64,000 bases of DNA from Chryseobacterium luteum. Its GTDB lineage: Bacteria; Bacteroidota; Bacteroidia; Flavobacteriales; Weeksellaceae. Position 1 is the first letter of the stretch; each line of letters begins with the position of its first letter. Position numbers and translations under genes: made by a program. The stretch is taken from the NCBI RefSeq assembly GCF_000737785.1, contig NZ_JPRO01000001.1:434001-498000 (forward strand), given 5' to 3'. The notes beneath the pieces were generated by a model. It made no database searches, was not told where the DNA came from, and saw only the letters and a list, made by a program, of their open reading frames with translations. Shown piece by piece: positions 28,354-36,157 of this stretch.

Positions 28354-29691
28354 TTATAGTGCGGATAAATAAACTAAATTTTGATTATCGGAGTTGGCTC
28401 CTACGTCTTCCAGATTGGTGCTGTAAGTATCAATACAGCTGTCGATCATGGTTTGTTTTTCCGTTTTTGAAACGGCTATTTTTTCGCCAATATAAGTGAT
28501 CCAGCCCTGAACATATTCTGATGCATAGAGTTTATAATCTTTGGTGGGAATGATCACTCCGTCAATGATGTTTTGGAGTTCTTCAATCCTTCCGCGTGTT
28601 TTTATGATGAGCTCTTTGGTAGTTCCGATATTGGCGAGGATTTCTTCGATCTCTTTTTTAAGAACATTAATTTTTTCCAGCAGGAAAAGCACATTTTTCT
28701 GTCTGATTTCCTGTTCATTTTTAATTTTATCCTTCTCCCGGTGTTCTTTCATCACAAAATCAAAAACCAGTCCCCAGATAATGTACACAATGAATCCCGC
28801 GAAAATAATTCCCCAAAACTGGTTTTTGGTAAAAGCTATTTTAAGATCGAATGGGGGAGACTCGAAAGTTTTGTTCAGCTCGTATAATTTAGACTCGATT
28901 TCATAGGCTAAAATGGCATCAAAGATGAACGTGACAATGAATAACAGTCCCATTTTGATGAAGTTGAGCCTGGTTTTGTTTTCCCCAAACATATGGATCA
29001 GAAAACCAAGTCCTAAGAATACAGACGGAATAAGGGTGACAAAGGCTCCTTCTATTACTCCTTCATTCCAGGCTTTGCTGAACGCCTGCGCATCTAAGAC
29101 GCTTTGAATAACCGTGCTTTTTGCATCAAAACTTTTAAAAAATGCTGAATAAGAGGTAGAGATATAAAAGGTAAGCAGGTATAAACTGATGGGAATAAGA
29201 AGAATGGCACCGATCCAGAATTTTGTGGAAGCGCCTTTTGTTGCTTTTACATTGTATTTTTCCGGGTTTCTGGGTAGGTCGTTGATTTCGGCTTTTAAGC
29301 TTTCAATTTTATTTTGATGATTCTCAATTTCCGTATTTTTATTTTTTAGCTGTTCTTCTTTGGTTTCCAGCGAGACGGTTAAAGCTTTGATCTCTGTCTC
29401 TCTGTTTTTTTGTTCGTTGACATAAGATTCTTTGAGCTTTTGCTGCTTTTCCACCATTTCTTTTTCTTCATTCTGGAACCTGGAGTAGACGGCATCCAGG
29501 CAAATGAAAAGTGTGGTGTGATTTCCGTTGTTTCTGGAGCTGTCTCTGTAGCCGGATTCATGGTACGTTCGTTTTCTGCTTTCCTCGGGGGATTCTGCAT
29601 TGGGATCAATTTCTGCTTTTGAAGGCTCTTCTTTCGGAGCTTCAATCGGAATTGATTTTAATTTGAATAGGTTTTTAATAGGGGTGGTCAT
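28354..29691 (-). CDS. Coiled-coil membrane protein, four helices
   Basis: This 445-aa protein has a charged, disordered N-terminus (about 60 aa) and a coiled coil at roughly residues 75-135 (KEEQLKNKNTEIENHQNKIE). Four membrane helices lie within about 155-320 (first FWIGAILLIPISLYLLTFYI, last FWGIIFAGFIVYIIWGLVF). A second coiled coil at 325-380 is followed by a soluble tail. The layout suggests a scaffold or stator-like membrane protein. I recognise no Pfam family. It sits between the TerB-like and vWA genes with gaps of 6 and 10 bp. Confidence 0.75.
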   Translation of the reverse strand: MTTPIKNLFKLKSIPIEAPKEEPSKAEIDPNAESPEESRKRTYHESGYRDSSRNNGNHTTLFICLDAVYSRFQNEEKEMVEKQQKLKESYVNEQKNRETEIKALTVSLETKEEQLKNKNTEIENHQNKIESLKAEINDLPRNPEKYNVKATKGASTKFWIGAILLIPISLYLLTFYISTSYSAFFKSFDAKSTVIQSVLDAQAFSKAWNEGVIEGAFVTLIPSVFLGLGFLIHMFGENKTRLNFIKMGLLFIVTFIFDAILAYEIESKLYELNKTFESPPFDLKIAFTKNQFWGIIFAGFIVYIIWGLVFDFVMKEHREKDKIKNEQEIRQKNVLFLLEKINVLKKEIEEILANIGTTKELIIKTRGRIEELQNIIDGVIIPTKDYKLYASEYVQGWITYIGEKIAVSKTEKQTMIDSCIDTYSTNLEDVGANSDNQNLVYLSAL

Positions 29692-29697
29692 GATCAG

Positions 29698-30105
29698 TTA
29701 GTTTTTTAATTCGTATAAAATATCAGTTTTATTTTTTCCGGTTTTTACAGAGGTTATCAGATAATCGACAATCTCTTTTGCATTTTCTTCCAGGAATCCG
29801 AACATCAGGACATACTTTTCCATTGCAGAATATTCGTTTGGAGAGACCACTCCGTCTGCCCAGATCATTACCGTGAGGTCATAGAGATAGTCTACTTTTT
29901 CTTCAATCGTCTGCGGAACGAGGGATTTAAAATTGATAGGATTTAAGAGGATCTCGTCCAGGTTTTTAGGTGAGATGCCTCTTTCTTCTGCACATTTATA
30001 AAGCATTTTCAGTTCCAGGGCACTGAAATCATCGTCACAGATTGCCATCTGGTAAAGCCTTAAAAAGTGTGCTTTAAGATTTTCGGTAATTTGAATATTT
30101 TCCAT
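29698..30105 (-). CDS. TerB-like helical protein
   Basis: I start this 135-aa protein at ATG 30105 (MENIQITENLKAHF). The longer frame to 30249 only reads through the end of the upstream gene. Two repeated helical units carry acidic turns, MAICDDDFSALELKMLYK and MIWADGVVSPNEYSAMEKY, the pattern of the TerB/DjlA-N fold that often binds metal through such acidic residues. TerB-fold proteins are linked to tellurite and chemical-stress complexes at the membrane. It is co-directional, with 6-7 bp gaps. Confidence 0.75.
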   Translation of the reverse strand: MENIQITENLKAHFLRLYQMAICDDDFSALELKMLYKCAEERGISPKNLDEILLNPINFKSLVPQTIEEKVDYLYDLTVMIWADGVVSPNEYSAMEKYVLMFGFLEENAKEIVDYLITSVKTGKNKTDILYELKN

Positions 30106-30112
30106 GGTTGGA

Positions 30113-30514
30113 TTAGTTTTCTTTTGGTTTTTTAGGATTAACAATAATATCCCGGGAATGGAGTCTCGGTTGGGTGGGGTATGCTGTAGTTTCTTCGACA
30201 GTTTCCATGATTTCTTCCTTTTTTTCTTCTGATTTTTTAGCAAAAGCAATGAGAAGAAAGAGGATTCCGGTTATGATATCAACAGGAATCCAGACACTTT
30301 TTCTATAGAGATAAATAGGAAAAACGGGGTTGAAAAGGATGAGAATGAAGAGGAAAATGATACTGAAATAATATTGTTTGAAGCGGACCGCATTATATAA
30401 AACGAGTAAAGCCCCGATGGAGATAATAATTCTCAAAATAGTATAATATTCTACAGGAAGCCTGAAAACAGCTACGAAACAACTGACCGCACATAGGGTA
30501 AGAAAAGGTTTCAT
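30113..30514 (-). CDS. Small membrane protein, DUF6804-like
   Basis: This 133-aa protein has three to four hydrophobic segments in its first 92 residues (FLTLCAVSCFVAVFRLP, ILRIIISIGALLVLY, YFSIIFLFILILFNPVF, VDIITGILFLLIAFA). A charged cytoplasmic tail of about 40 residues ends in KKPKEN. I believe it fits the DUF6804 family of uncharacterised membrane proteins, but from memory only. It is in the middle of the ten-gene unit. Confidence 0.7.
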   Translation of the reverse strand: MKPFLTLCAVSCFVAVFRLPVEYYTILRIIISIGALLVLYNAVRFKQYYFSIIFLFILILFNPVFPIYLYRKSVWIPVDIITGILFLLIAFAKKSEEKKEEIMETVEETTAYPTQPRLHSRDIIVNPKKPKEN

Positions 30515-30525
30515 GGGATAAAGTT

Positions 30526-30741
30526 TTAAAATCCGGTCCTGAGATTGTATTTGTAATTAAAATGATCTTCAGACATAAAAATGAAAATGAAAAAATCAAT
30601 CAGTGCAATGAATGCGGGAATGAATGTCCAACAGAAAATAAAATAAAATAATCCCAATTTATTTTGGCCTAAATAAAATCTATGAATGCCTAGTCCTCCT
30701 AGAAAAAAAGCCAGCATTGCGGTGGTAAATTTTGATCTCAT
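30526..30741 (-). CDS. TM2 domain-containing protein
   Basis: This is about 71 aa from ATG 30741, 4 bp after the previous stop; the in-frame codons further upstream overlap that gene. It shows the TM2 signature: first helix TTAMLAFFLGGLGIHRFYLG, a short loop with G-x-N, then a second long hydrophobic helix (FYFIFCWTFIPAFIALIDFF). TM2 proteins are small helical hairpins found fused or next to PH/SHOCT proteins, as here. Function unknown. Confidence 0.88.
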   Translation of the reverse strand: MRSKFTTAMLAFFLGGLGIHRFYLGQNKLGLFYFIFCWTFIPAFIALIDFFIFIFMSEDHFNYKYNLRTGF

Positions 30742-30745
30742 ATGT

Positions 30746-31369
30746 TTAAACTCTTGATAATATTTCGTTCTTTTTGCTTTCAAATTCTTCGATAGAAATG
30801 ATTCCGCTATCCATTAATCCTTTCAGTTTTTGTAAAACGGCAAAAGGGTCTTCAGTTTCTATAAGCTGCGGGATCGGCTGCCGGGTTTGCAAAGGCTGCG
30901 CTATAATTGGAGTGGCATTATTTACTGTGACTCCACCTGCTGATGCTCTCCTGACCTCAAGATCTTTTTCTCTTCTTACCCCTCTCATTTTCTCTTCGGT
31001 TTCCTGGGCAAACTGGTAAAGTTTTCTGGCCTGGGCTTTCGGAAGGTAATCCATCACATTGGTGTGATTGCTTACGGTTTTCATCATAAAAGTGGCACCC
31101 AGAATTCCTTCTTTAATATGACAATCTGCGACATCTACCCAATTATAGTCCTGAAAGTCCATGGATAATCCAAAGTTTTTAGGTCTGCAGAAAATAATTC
31201 TTCTGTTGGTAAGTGCTATACAGTCCGGAGAAAAATTGATGGCGGGTTTCTTTTGTACTGCAATATATTCTACAAACTCCTGTGATGTTATAAGGTCATT
31301 GATTCTCTCTAAAAGCTTTTCAACGGCTTTTGGATCCTGTTCTTCGTTTAAAAATTTCTTTAAATTCAT
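30746..31369 (-). CDS. PH domain-like protein with C-terminal SHOCT domain
   Basis: This 207-aa protein has a bacterial pleckstrin-homology-like domain at residues 30-125 (ALTNRRIIFCRPKNFGLSMD, with a following strand pattern). A linker rich in Thr/Pro/Gln follows, then a SHOCT domain at about 170-207 (VLQKLKGLMDSGIISIEEFE), a short helical module found at the ends of many oligomerising proteins. It is probably cytoplasmic and membrane- or partner-associated. It lies directly upstream of the TM2 gene, a recurrent pairing. Confidence 0.82.
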   Translation of the reverse strand: MNLKKFLNEEQDPKAVEKLLERINDLITSQEFVEYIAVQKKPAINFSPDCIALTNRRIIFCRPKNFGLSMDFQDYNWVDVADCHIKEGILGATFMMKTVSNHTNVMDYLPKAQARKLYQFAQETEEKMRGVRREKDLEVRRASAGGVTVNNATPIIAQPLQTRQPIPQLIETEDPFAVLQKLKGLMDSGIISIEEFESKKNEILSRV

Positions 31370-31386
31370 GATATTTTGTTTTTAAG

Positions 31387-31893
31387 TTATTTTACATCTT
31401 TGTAATGCACATAGCCTACTTTTCCACTTTTCTTCACCTGTACTTTATACCAGGAATCTTGTTTGGATAACTGCTTTAATTCTGCGTTTTTTGGAACTTT
31501 CTCTATTATTTTAGAGTTGAGAAAAGGTTTTTCATAGATGTTGGTCACTGCAACCCCTGCAAAATACCGGTTATTGGTATTGATGTTTATTTCATCAATC
31601 CGGATTTTCGGAGAACCATAAGATTTGCTTTTTTTAGTGTAGTGTGAATCCGGAGATGTTTTAGATTTCTTTTTCTTTGAGGATGATTTCCTTCCATAAG
31701 AACCACCGCTGCATACACCGCAGCTTCCGCCGGACGAGCAATGGGCGCAACCTGTACAATTGGAACAGGCGCTGCATGATGCGGAACCGGTACATCTCCT
31801 GCCGTGATGTGAGTCTCCGGACCCGGAAAAACTGAAAGAATCAGCAGTAAATATACCGATGCATAGGATGAGTATAGAAATAAGCGTTTTCAT
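31387..31893 (-). CDS. Secreted Cys-rich protein with SH3 domain
   Basis: This 168-aa protein has a signal peptide (residues 1-18). A striking Cys/Ser/Gly-rich stretch at about 33-65 has ten Cys, including CSACSNCTGCAHC. A Lys/Ser-rich linker follows, then a bacterial SH3 domain at about 105-168 (NIYEKPFLNSKIIEKVPKNA and SWYKVQVKKSGKVGYVHYKD). The SH3 part would bind cell wall or protein; the Cys cluster could bind metal or form disulfides in the periplasm. Part of the ten-gene unit. Confidence 0.82.
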   Translation of the reverse strand: MKTLISILILCIGIFTADSFSFSGSGDSHHGRRCTGSASCSACSNCTGCAHCSSGGSCGVCSGGSYGRKSSSKKKKSKTSPDSHYTKKSKSYGSPKIRIDEININTNNRYFAGVAVTNIYEKPFLNSKIIEKVPKNAELKQLSKQDSWYKVQVKKSGKVGYVHYKDVK

Positions 31894-31909
31894 GGGTAAT
31901 CAGTTTTTA

Positions 31910-32980
31910 TTAATTATAGTTTTCCAAGGTTTTATGGAGCTCTTGCTTGAAATTATATATTTCATCCAGATTATTGAGCAGTATTTTTTCTCCGGCTTCT
32001 TTACCATTCTGAAAGGTTTCTAAATATTTGTTGGCCGTATTAAAATGCAATCTGCAGATAGGTTTTCTGTTATTATCATCCAGTAAAATCCCGAAATAGG
32101 ATAGCGTATCTCTGGAAGCAATTCTTGCAGACGGTATTTTCTCTCTTAAAATGGCTTTTATGATTTGAAATCCTTCCAGTTCTTCTTCGGTGGTTACAAT
32201 TTTAGAATCACTGTTTTCATCGATAGATTGGGCTGGTTTTACGCCTTCTTCCTGCTTTTCAATCTGTTCATTGATGCTTAATGCGGATTTAAGCCTGAAG
32301 CTGATGGATTCGTTGATGGAAGTGGTCAAAGCTTTCCTGGTATATTCCTTAAAAGAAACCATTCTGTTGGCTGTCATTGGCTTTTCAAAAAATCTGCTGA
32401 CCAATAATTTTACGAGCTCATCGGATGGGGTTTCGATTTCTTTTTCAAACTCTTTTCTGATTGCTTTGATGTATTTTAAAGCTTCGGCAGAATCTAAAAT
32501 GCTTTCAAGATTGTAATCTTTTTTGGTGAAACTTTCAAGAATTTTGATTGAACTGTCTTTTAAATCTTCAATATTGATGGTAAAAAAAGGCTTTTCATCC
32601 ATAATATTGGGTTTTTCCAGGTCGGTATAGAAATTATAGACGATCCCATTGGTCAATACGCCAAACCGTGTTTTTGAAACATGATAATACCGGTGGAGCT
32701 GAGAATTGTGCGCATCGGCATTTTCTTTCCAATGCTTACATTCTATAATAAAAATAGGCTGGTCATTGTGCTTGATAACATAGTCTACTTTCTCACCTTT
32801 TTTCGTTCCGATGTCGCAAATATGTTCCGGAATAACTTCCGTCGGATTAAAGATATCATACCCTAAAATCTGTATAAAAGGCATTACAAAAGCATTTTTT
32901 GTAGCTTCTTCCGTAGTGATCTGGTCTTTTAGGCCGACTACTTTCTGGTGTAACTGTTCAAGCTTAATTTTGAGATCCAT
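31910..32980 (-). CDS. HsdR N-terminal-like nuclease-fold protein
   Basis: This 356-aa protein's first ~150 residues match the N-terminal nuclease domain of type I restriction subunit R (HSDR_N; also seen alone in the COG4748 family). The PD-(D/E)XK core is visible as Asp66 in KVDYVIK and Glu80-Cys-Lys82 in FIIECKHWK, with an upstream Glu in TTEEATKNAF. There is no helicase motor. The C-terminal ~100 residues (residues 255-356) form a second alpha/beta domain. It is probably a DNA-binding or DNA-cleaving protein; no methylase or specificity subunit is nearby. Confidence 0.82.
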   Translation of the reverse strand: MDLKIKLEQLHQKVVGLKDQITTEEATKNAFVMPFIQILGYDIFNPTEVIPEHICDIGTKKGEKVDYVIKHNDQPIFIIECKHWKENADAHNSQLHRYYHVSKTRFGVLTNGIVYNFYTDLEKPNIMDEKPFFTINIEDLKDSSIKILESFTKKDYNLESILDSAEALKYIKAIRKEFEKEIETPSDELVKLLVSRFFEKPMTANRMVSFKEYTRKALTTSINESISFRLKSALSINEQIEKQEEGVKPAQSIDENSDSKIVTTEEELEGFQIIKAILREKIPSARIASRDTLSYFGILLDDNNRKPICRLHFNTANKYLETFQNGKEAGEKILLNNLDEIYNFKQELHKTLENYN

Positions 32981-32991
32981 GGTGCTTTTTT

Positions 32992-33324
32992 TTAAAGAGT
33001 TTCATCAACGATTCCGGCAGCAGGTGCAATTTTTTTCACAGATGAAATCCCGGTTTCCATAGAAGATTTAGAGCTGTAATATTGGCTTTTACCAATGATT
33101 TCCGCGTTTCTTGCTTTTAAAACAAAGTAATCTTTCCCGTTCACGGCAACCCTTCTGTCATATCTTGCCTCATCCTGGGAATTGACCTTCACAGATTCAA
33201 TGCCTTTTATACAAGAAGCTTTCTGAACGTAGCCTTCGCTGGTTAAAATAATTTCGCCATTTCCGGCTTTTAGATTAAACTGATACTCGCTGTTGACTCT
33301 TTGAGTGATAACAAATTTTTCCAT
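32992..33324 (-). CDS. YegP/DUF1508 family protein
   Basis: This 110-aa protein consists of two tandem YegP repeats: YQFNLKAGNGEIILTSEGY at residues 14-32 and YFVLKARNAEIIGKSQYYSS at about 66-85. Each is followed by a helix (KASCIKGIESVK and KSSMETGISSVK). DUF1508 proteins are small beta-alpha proteins of unknown role in the cytoplasm. Second gene of the ten-gene unit. Confidence 0.92.
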   Translation of the reverse strand: MEKFVITQRVNSEYQFNLKAGNGEIILTSEGYVQKASCIKGIESVKVNSQDEARYDRRVAVNGKDYFVLKARNAEIIGKSQYYSSKSSMETGISSVKKIAPAAGIVDETL

Positions 33325-33329
33325 TGTTC

Positions 33330-33479
33330 TTAATTTTTACATCCGTTTTTGTCGCATGTTATTTTGTCATTTGTATTTACCCAATGATCGGAATGAACAT
33401 TCGTGTTAGTGCCGCAACCTGTTGTTCCTCCTTTTTGTCCTTTGTGAGTAATGTTTGTTGGAGTGTGTTTTACATTCAT
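33330..33479 (-). CDS. 49-aa Cys/His-containing small protein, first gene of the unit
   Basis: The frame runs from ATG 33479 to TAA at 33330. The product begins MNVKHTPTNITHKGQKGG and ends KITCDKNGCKN. It is polar with no membrane segment. Three Cys and four His (including HSDHW) could bind zinc. It is likely real because an exact TAnnTTTG promoter box lies 28 bp upstream and yegP starts 5 bp after it, as with the other tight spacings in this unit. I recognise no family. Confidence 0.6.
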   Translation of the reverse strand: MNVKHTPTNITHKGQKGGTTGCGTNTNVHSDHWVNTNDKITCDKNGCKN

Positions 33480-33506
33480 AATAAAATTTTAAATGATTAA
33501 TTGGGT

Positions 33507-33532
33507 CAAAAGTAGAACGATTAGAATCCCAA
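33507..33532 (-). promoter_or_regulatory. Promoter of the ten-gene unit
   Basis: The minus strand has TACTTTTG (33514-33507), an exact TAnnTTTG -7 box, with TTG at 33532-33530 upstream. The spacing of 15 bases is a little short of the usual. It lies 28 bp before the first ATG and just past the terminator of the response-regulator gene. Confidence 0.6.
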
Positions 33533-33549
33533 TCCTTACGGTAAACCGT

Positions 33550-33585
33550 AAAAGGAAAAAACCTTTCAAGTTCTTGAAAGGTTTT
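33550..33585 (-). terminator. Terminator of the kinase/response-regulator operon
   Basis: AAAACCTTTCAAG and CTTGAAAGGTTTT are perfect 13-bp complements around two bases, followed on the minus strand by TTCCTTTT. It lies 22 bp past the response-regulator stop and isolates the ten-gene unit from it. Confidence 0.85.
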
Positions 33586-33606
33586 CACAATATTTAAAAA
33601 ACAAGA

Positions 33607-34272
33607 TTAAATAATTCCCAGGTCTTTGCAGAAGGCTATTAATTGTTCATTGCTTGTAACTTCCAGGGCTTCTTTTAAATTATTTAATTTTTTTTCCACA
33701 CTGCTCAGGCTATTGGGTGTGATATTATTATTCTGCAGATAAGTCGGAATATTTTTTTGCTGTACTCCCTGAGAAAGAAGAGAAACAAGCGTTATGTCAT
33801 ATGACGTGAACTCATAGCTGTTGAGTTTTTTAACTTCCTGTTTAAGGTCAAGAGACAGATAGTTTTCATTGACGTAAACTGAGGCGATTGCTTTTTTCAG
33901 TTCTTTAGAGTCGTTTCTGGCTTTGCGGACGTACCCATTAATCCTGAATTCGGTAAAAAGAGAATCAATAATTCCTGATTTACGTTCTCCGGAAAAGACA
34001 ATGATTTTTAATAAGGGCTGTAGCTTTCTGACTTCTTCAATCAGTTGTTTTCCATCTTTAATATTCTGAAGATGGTGGTCTTCTTCATAAGAAAGATCGG
34101 TAATCAGCAAGTCGTAAGGATCGTTTTCCCGAATAGATTTTTTAACTTTTGCTAAAGCATCATCGCAATAATATACATAATCAACATTCGGAATGTTGAG
34201 CTCTTCTAATGTTTTTTGGACAGATAAGCTACCCATTTCTTGGTCTTCGGCTATTAAAATTTTTTTGAACAT
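33607..34272 (-). CDS. Response regulator with C-terminal HTH-like domain
   Basis: This 221-aa protein has a receiver domain at residues 1-130 with an acidic pocket in IAEDQEMG, phospho-acceptor Asp in LLITDLSYE, Ser/Thr in VFSGER and Lys in YVRKARND. A helical output domain of about 65 residues follows (YDITLVSLLSQGVQQKNIPT), resembling a degenerate LuxR/GerE HTH. It follows the kinase after 12 bp. It is the likely DNA-binding partner of that kinase; the targets may include the adjacent peptide genes or the ten-gene unit. Confidence 0.85.
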   Translation of the reverse strand: MFKKILIAEDQEMGSLSVQKTLEELNIPNVDYVYYCDDALAKVKKSIRENDPYDLLITDLSYEEDHHLQNIKDGKQLIEEVRKLQPLLKIIVFSGERKSGIIDSLFTEFRINGYVRKARNDSKELKKAIASVYVNENYLSLDLKQEVKKLNSYEFTSYDITLVSLLSQGVQQKNIPTYLQNNNITPNSLSSVEKKLNNLKEALEVTSNEQLIAFCKDLGII

Positions 34273-34284
34273 TTTTTTAGTTTT

Positions 34285-35943
34285 TTAGTAAACAGGAAAT
34301 GAAATGTCGATTTTCAATCCTTTTTCGGTTTCGGTGTCAAAAATAATTTGTCCCTGCAGAATTTCTATACGGGAAACCGCATTTGATAATCCATTTTTAT
34401 AGATCACATCTCCGGGTATGCCTATTCCATTGTCTTTATAATGGATGGTAATCTCGTTATTTATTCTTTCAAAACGGAAAGAAACGAGGCTTGCCTTGCT
34501 GTGTTTTTTCATGTTGACAAGCAGCTCACGAATAATCTGATAGATTTCTTCCTGCTTAAGCTGGCTTACATTTTCCCAAATATTTTTTCCGTTTCCGGCG
34601 ATATATGTTTTTACGATATCATTATTAAAAGAGCCGATACTGTTTGATATTTTTTCGCTAAAATCCTGTTCATCTTTAGAATCTTCCTTATCGTAAGAAA
34701 TATCCCTGGATTTTTCGTACACAAATTCCAGTTCATCAAGAGCTTCATCTTTATTGAAATCTTCCTGATTTTCTATTTTAGTCATTACCTGGTAAATCCC
34801 GTTGGCTACTACGTCGTGGACTTTTTTGGAGATTCGTAATTGGTCATTTTTTAGCTTAAGTTCATTTTCTTGTCTAAGTCTGGCCTGTCTTCGTCGATAC
34901 AGGATAATGTTGAGTACAATAATAATGACCGAAGCTGCAAGAGCTACCTGCTGGCGTATTAACAAATTTTCTTTTTGTGCTTGATCAGCTTTTAGACGTT
35001 GATTTTCCGTCTCCTTCTTCTCGCTGTCATATTTAATGTAGGCAAAACGATTTCTATTTGCATTTTTATACTTCTGAATACTGTCTGAAAGTTTTTTGTA
35101 TAGCACAAAATTTTTCACGGCATTAGTAGGGCTATCAACGAAAGAAATTCTTTCAATAGCCTCTAAGCGGTCTTCGGGACTCTTTATTTTTCCCGCAGTG
35201 TTGAGCATTTGCTTAGCATAATATAAAGACGTAGAAGGGTTATTTTCTTGGGAAATTTCTGCTAAATGTGAATAGCTTGAATTCACTCCCCACATATCAT
35301 TATGCTTAAGTTTAAAAGCTAAAAGATTTTCGAATTCTGCCTGCGCAGGATAGTTTCTATCTTGAAGCCATTTTGTATAAACGATGTTTTCTCTTACTTT
35401 GCCTTGCTTTCGGACATCTTTTGTTTGTGAAAGATCGATTTGTTCTAAAGTATGTAAAGCTGAAGAATATTTAGCCTGTCTGTATTCTGATGCGGCCTTA
35501 TTGTTAAGAATGCTGTATTTAATTTCTACTTCGTCTATCTTTTGATCCAATGCTTTGGTATACCATTCTTCGGCTGTCGCATATTCTTTCTGGTCATATT
35601 TAAGATCTCCCATAGTATTATAGACGGAATAAAGACTTTCATCATTATCTTTCATGAAATTCAGGGCTTCTACTAAAGTGGTTTCTGCTCCAAACACATC
35701 TCCTGTCTGTTTTTGGGCAATTGCCTGGCAGATTAAGCTTTTTGAAATGTTAGACGAATCTTTATCTTTATAATAATATTGCAGTGCCTGCTGAAATTTT
35801 GCATAGGCTTCAATGCTGTTTTTTGGAAGCTGCTGTTCACCAGCTTTATATAATTCATCTGCTTTTTCGCTAACAGTGTTAATGGAAGTTTTTTTTTCGC
35901 AGGAAATAATAAATAGAAGAAAAAGTAATAGATATCGTACCAT
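34285..35943 (-). CDS. TPR-containing sensor histidine kinase lipoprotein
   Basis: This 552-aa protein has a lipoprotein-type signal (lipobox FIISC, Cys near 15) and periplasmic TPR-like helical repeats from about residue 25 to 300. A coiled coil and a membrane helix (VALAASVIIIVLNIILY) follow. The cytoplasmic kinase core has phospho-acceptor His in SKKVHDVVANGIY (near 375) and a HATPase with IIRELLVNMKKHSKAS and DNGIGIPG. This is the common Bacteroidota NarL/LuxR-type kinase layout. The TPRs probably sense a protein or peptide ligand. Confidence 0.88.
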   Translation of the reverse strand: MVRYLLLFLLFIISCEKKTSINTVSEKADELYKAGEQQLPKNSIEAYAKFQQALQYYYKDKDSSNISKSLICQAIAQKQTGDVFGAETTLVEALNFMKDNDESLYSVYNTMGDLKYDQKEYATAEEWYTKALDQKIDEVEIKYSILNNKAASEYRQAKYSSALHTLEQIDLSQTKDVRKQGKVRENIVYTKWLQDRNYPAQAEFENLLAFKLKHNDMWGVNSSYSHLAEISQENNPSTSLYYAKQMLNTAGKIKSPEDRLEAIERISFVDSPTNAVKNFVLYKKLSDSIQKYKNANRNRFAYIKYDSEKKETENQRLKADQAQKENLLIRQQVALAASVIIIVLNIILYRRRQARLRQENELKLKNDQLRISKKVHDVVANGIYQVMTKIENQEDFNKDEALDELEFVYEKSRDISYDKEDSKDEQDFSEKISNSIGSFNNDIVKTYIAGNGKNIWENVSQLKQEEIYQIIRELLVNMKKHSKASLVSFRFERINNEITIHYKDNGIGIPGDVIYKNGLSNAVSRIEILQGQIIFDTETEKGLKIDISFPVY

Positions 35944-35954
35944 GGTACTAAAAT

Positions 35955-35984
35955 AAAAAAAACCGCTCTACAAAGAGCGGTTTT
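35955..35984 (-). terminator. Terminator of peptide gene 1
   Basis: AAAACCGCTCT, loop ACAA, AGAGCGGTTTT gives a perfect 11-bp stem, followed on the minus strand by a T run. It starts 6 bp past the stop of the 55-aa peptide gene and separates it from the histidine kinase gene. Confidence 0.85.
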
Positions 35985-35989
35985 GAACT

Positions 35990-36157
35990 TTATTTTTTCG
36001 GAGGAAGAACGGGTATTGTATCTCCTCCCGTATCTGTACCGCTTCCCGTAACTCCGCTTTGCACGGTTACTGGATCAGGGTTGTTGTCACATGCTGTTGT
36101 ATTGGCGTTATTATTTGAGAATGCTAAACCTAGTAGCATTAATATAAACTGGATCAT
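35990..36157 (-). CDS. Small peptide, member 1 of a four-member family (55 aa)
   Basis: The frame runs from ATG 36157 to TAA 35990. The product starts MIQFILMLLGLAFSNN and ends TGGDTIPVLPPKK. It has a 13-residue hydrophobic start without Lys/Arg, a polar Asn/Thr-rich middle with one Cys, and a Gly/Thr then Pro-rich tail. Three paralogs lie 1.3 kb away on the same strand. AAGGAA sits 3 bp before the ATG, and a terminator follows at once. It is likely an exported or membrane-held peptide; function unknown. Confidence 0.75.
   Translation of the reverse strand: MIQFILMLLGLAFSNNNANTTACDNNPDPVTVQSGVTGSGTDTGGDTIPVLPPKK

Noticed and set aside
30106..30249. N-terminal extension of the TerB-like protein
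   Set aside because: The extra codons are the 3' end of the upstream gene read in another frame; ATG 30105 gives a normal TerB-like start.
31910..32980. Type I restriction system
   Set aside because: Only an HsdR-N-like domain is present; there is no motor, HsdM or HsdS nearby.
33406..33588. 60-codon minus-strand frame over the small Cys protein
   Set aside because: It covers the terminator and promoter of the ten-gene unit and conflicts with the 49-aa gene, which fits the operon spacing.
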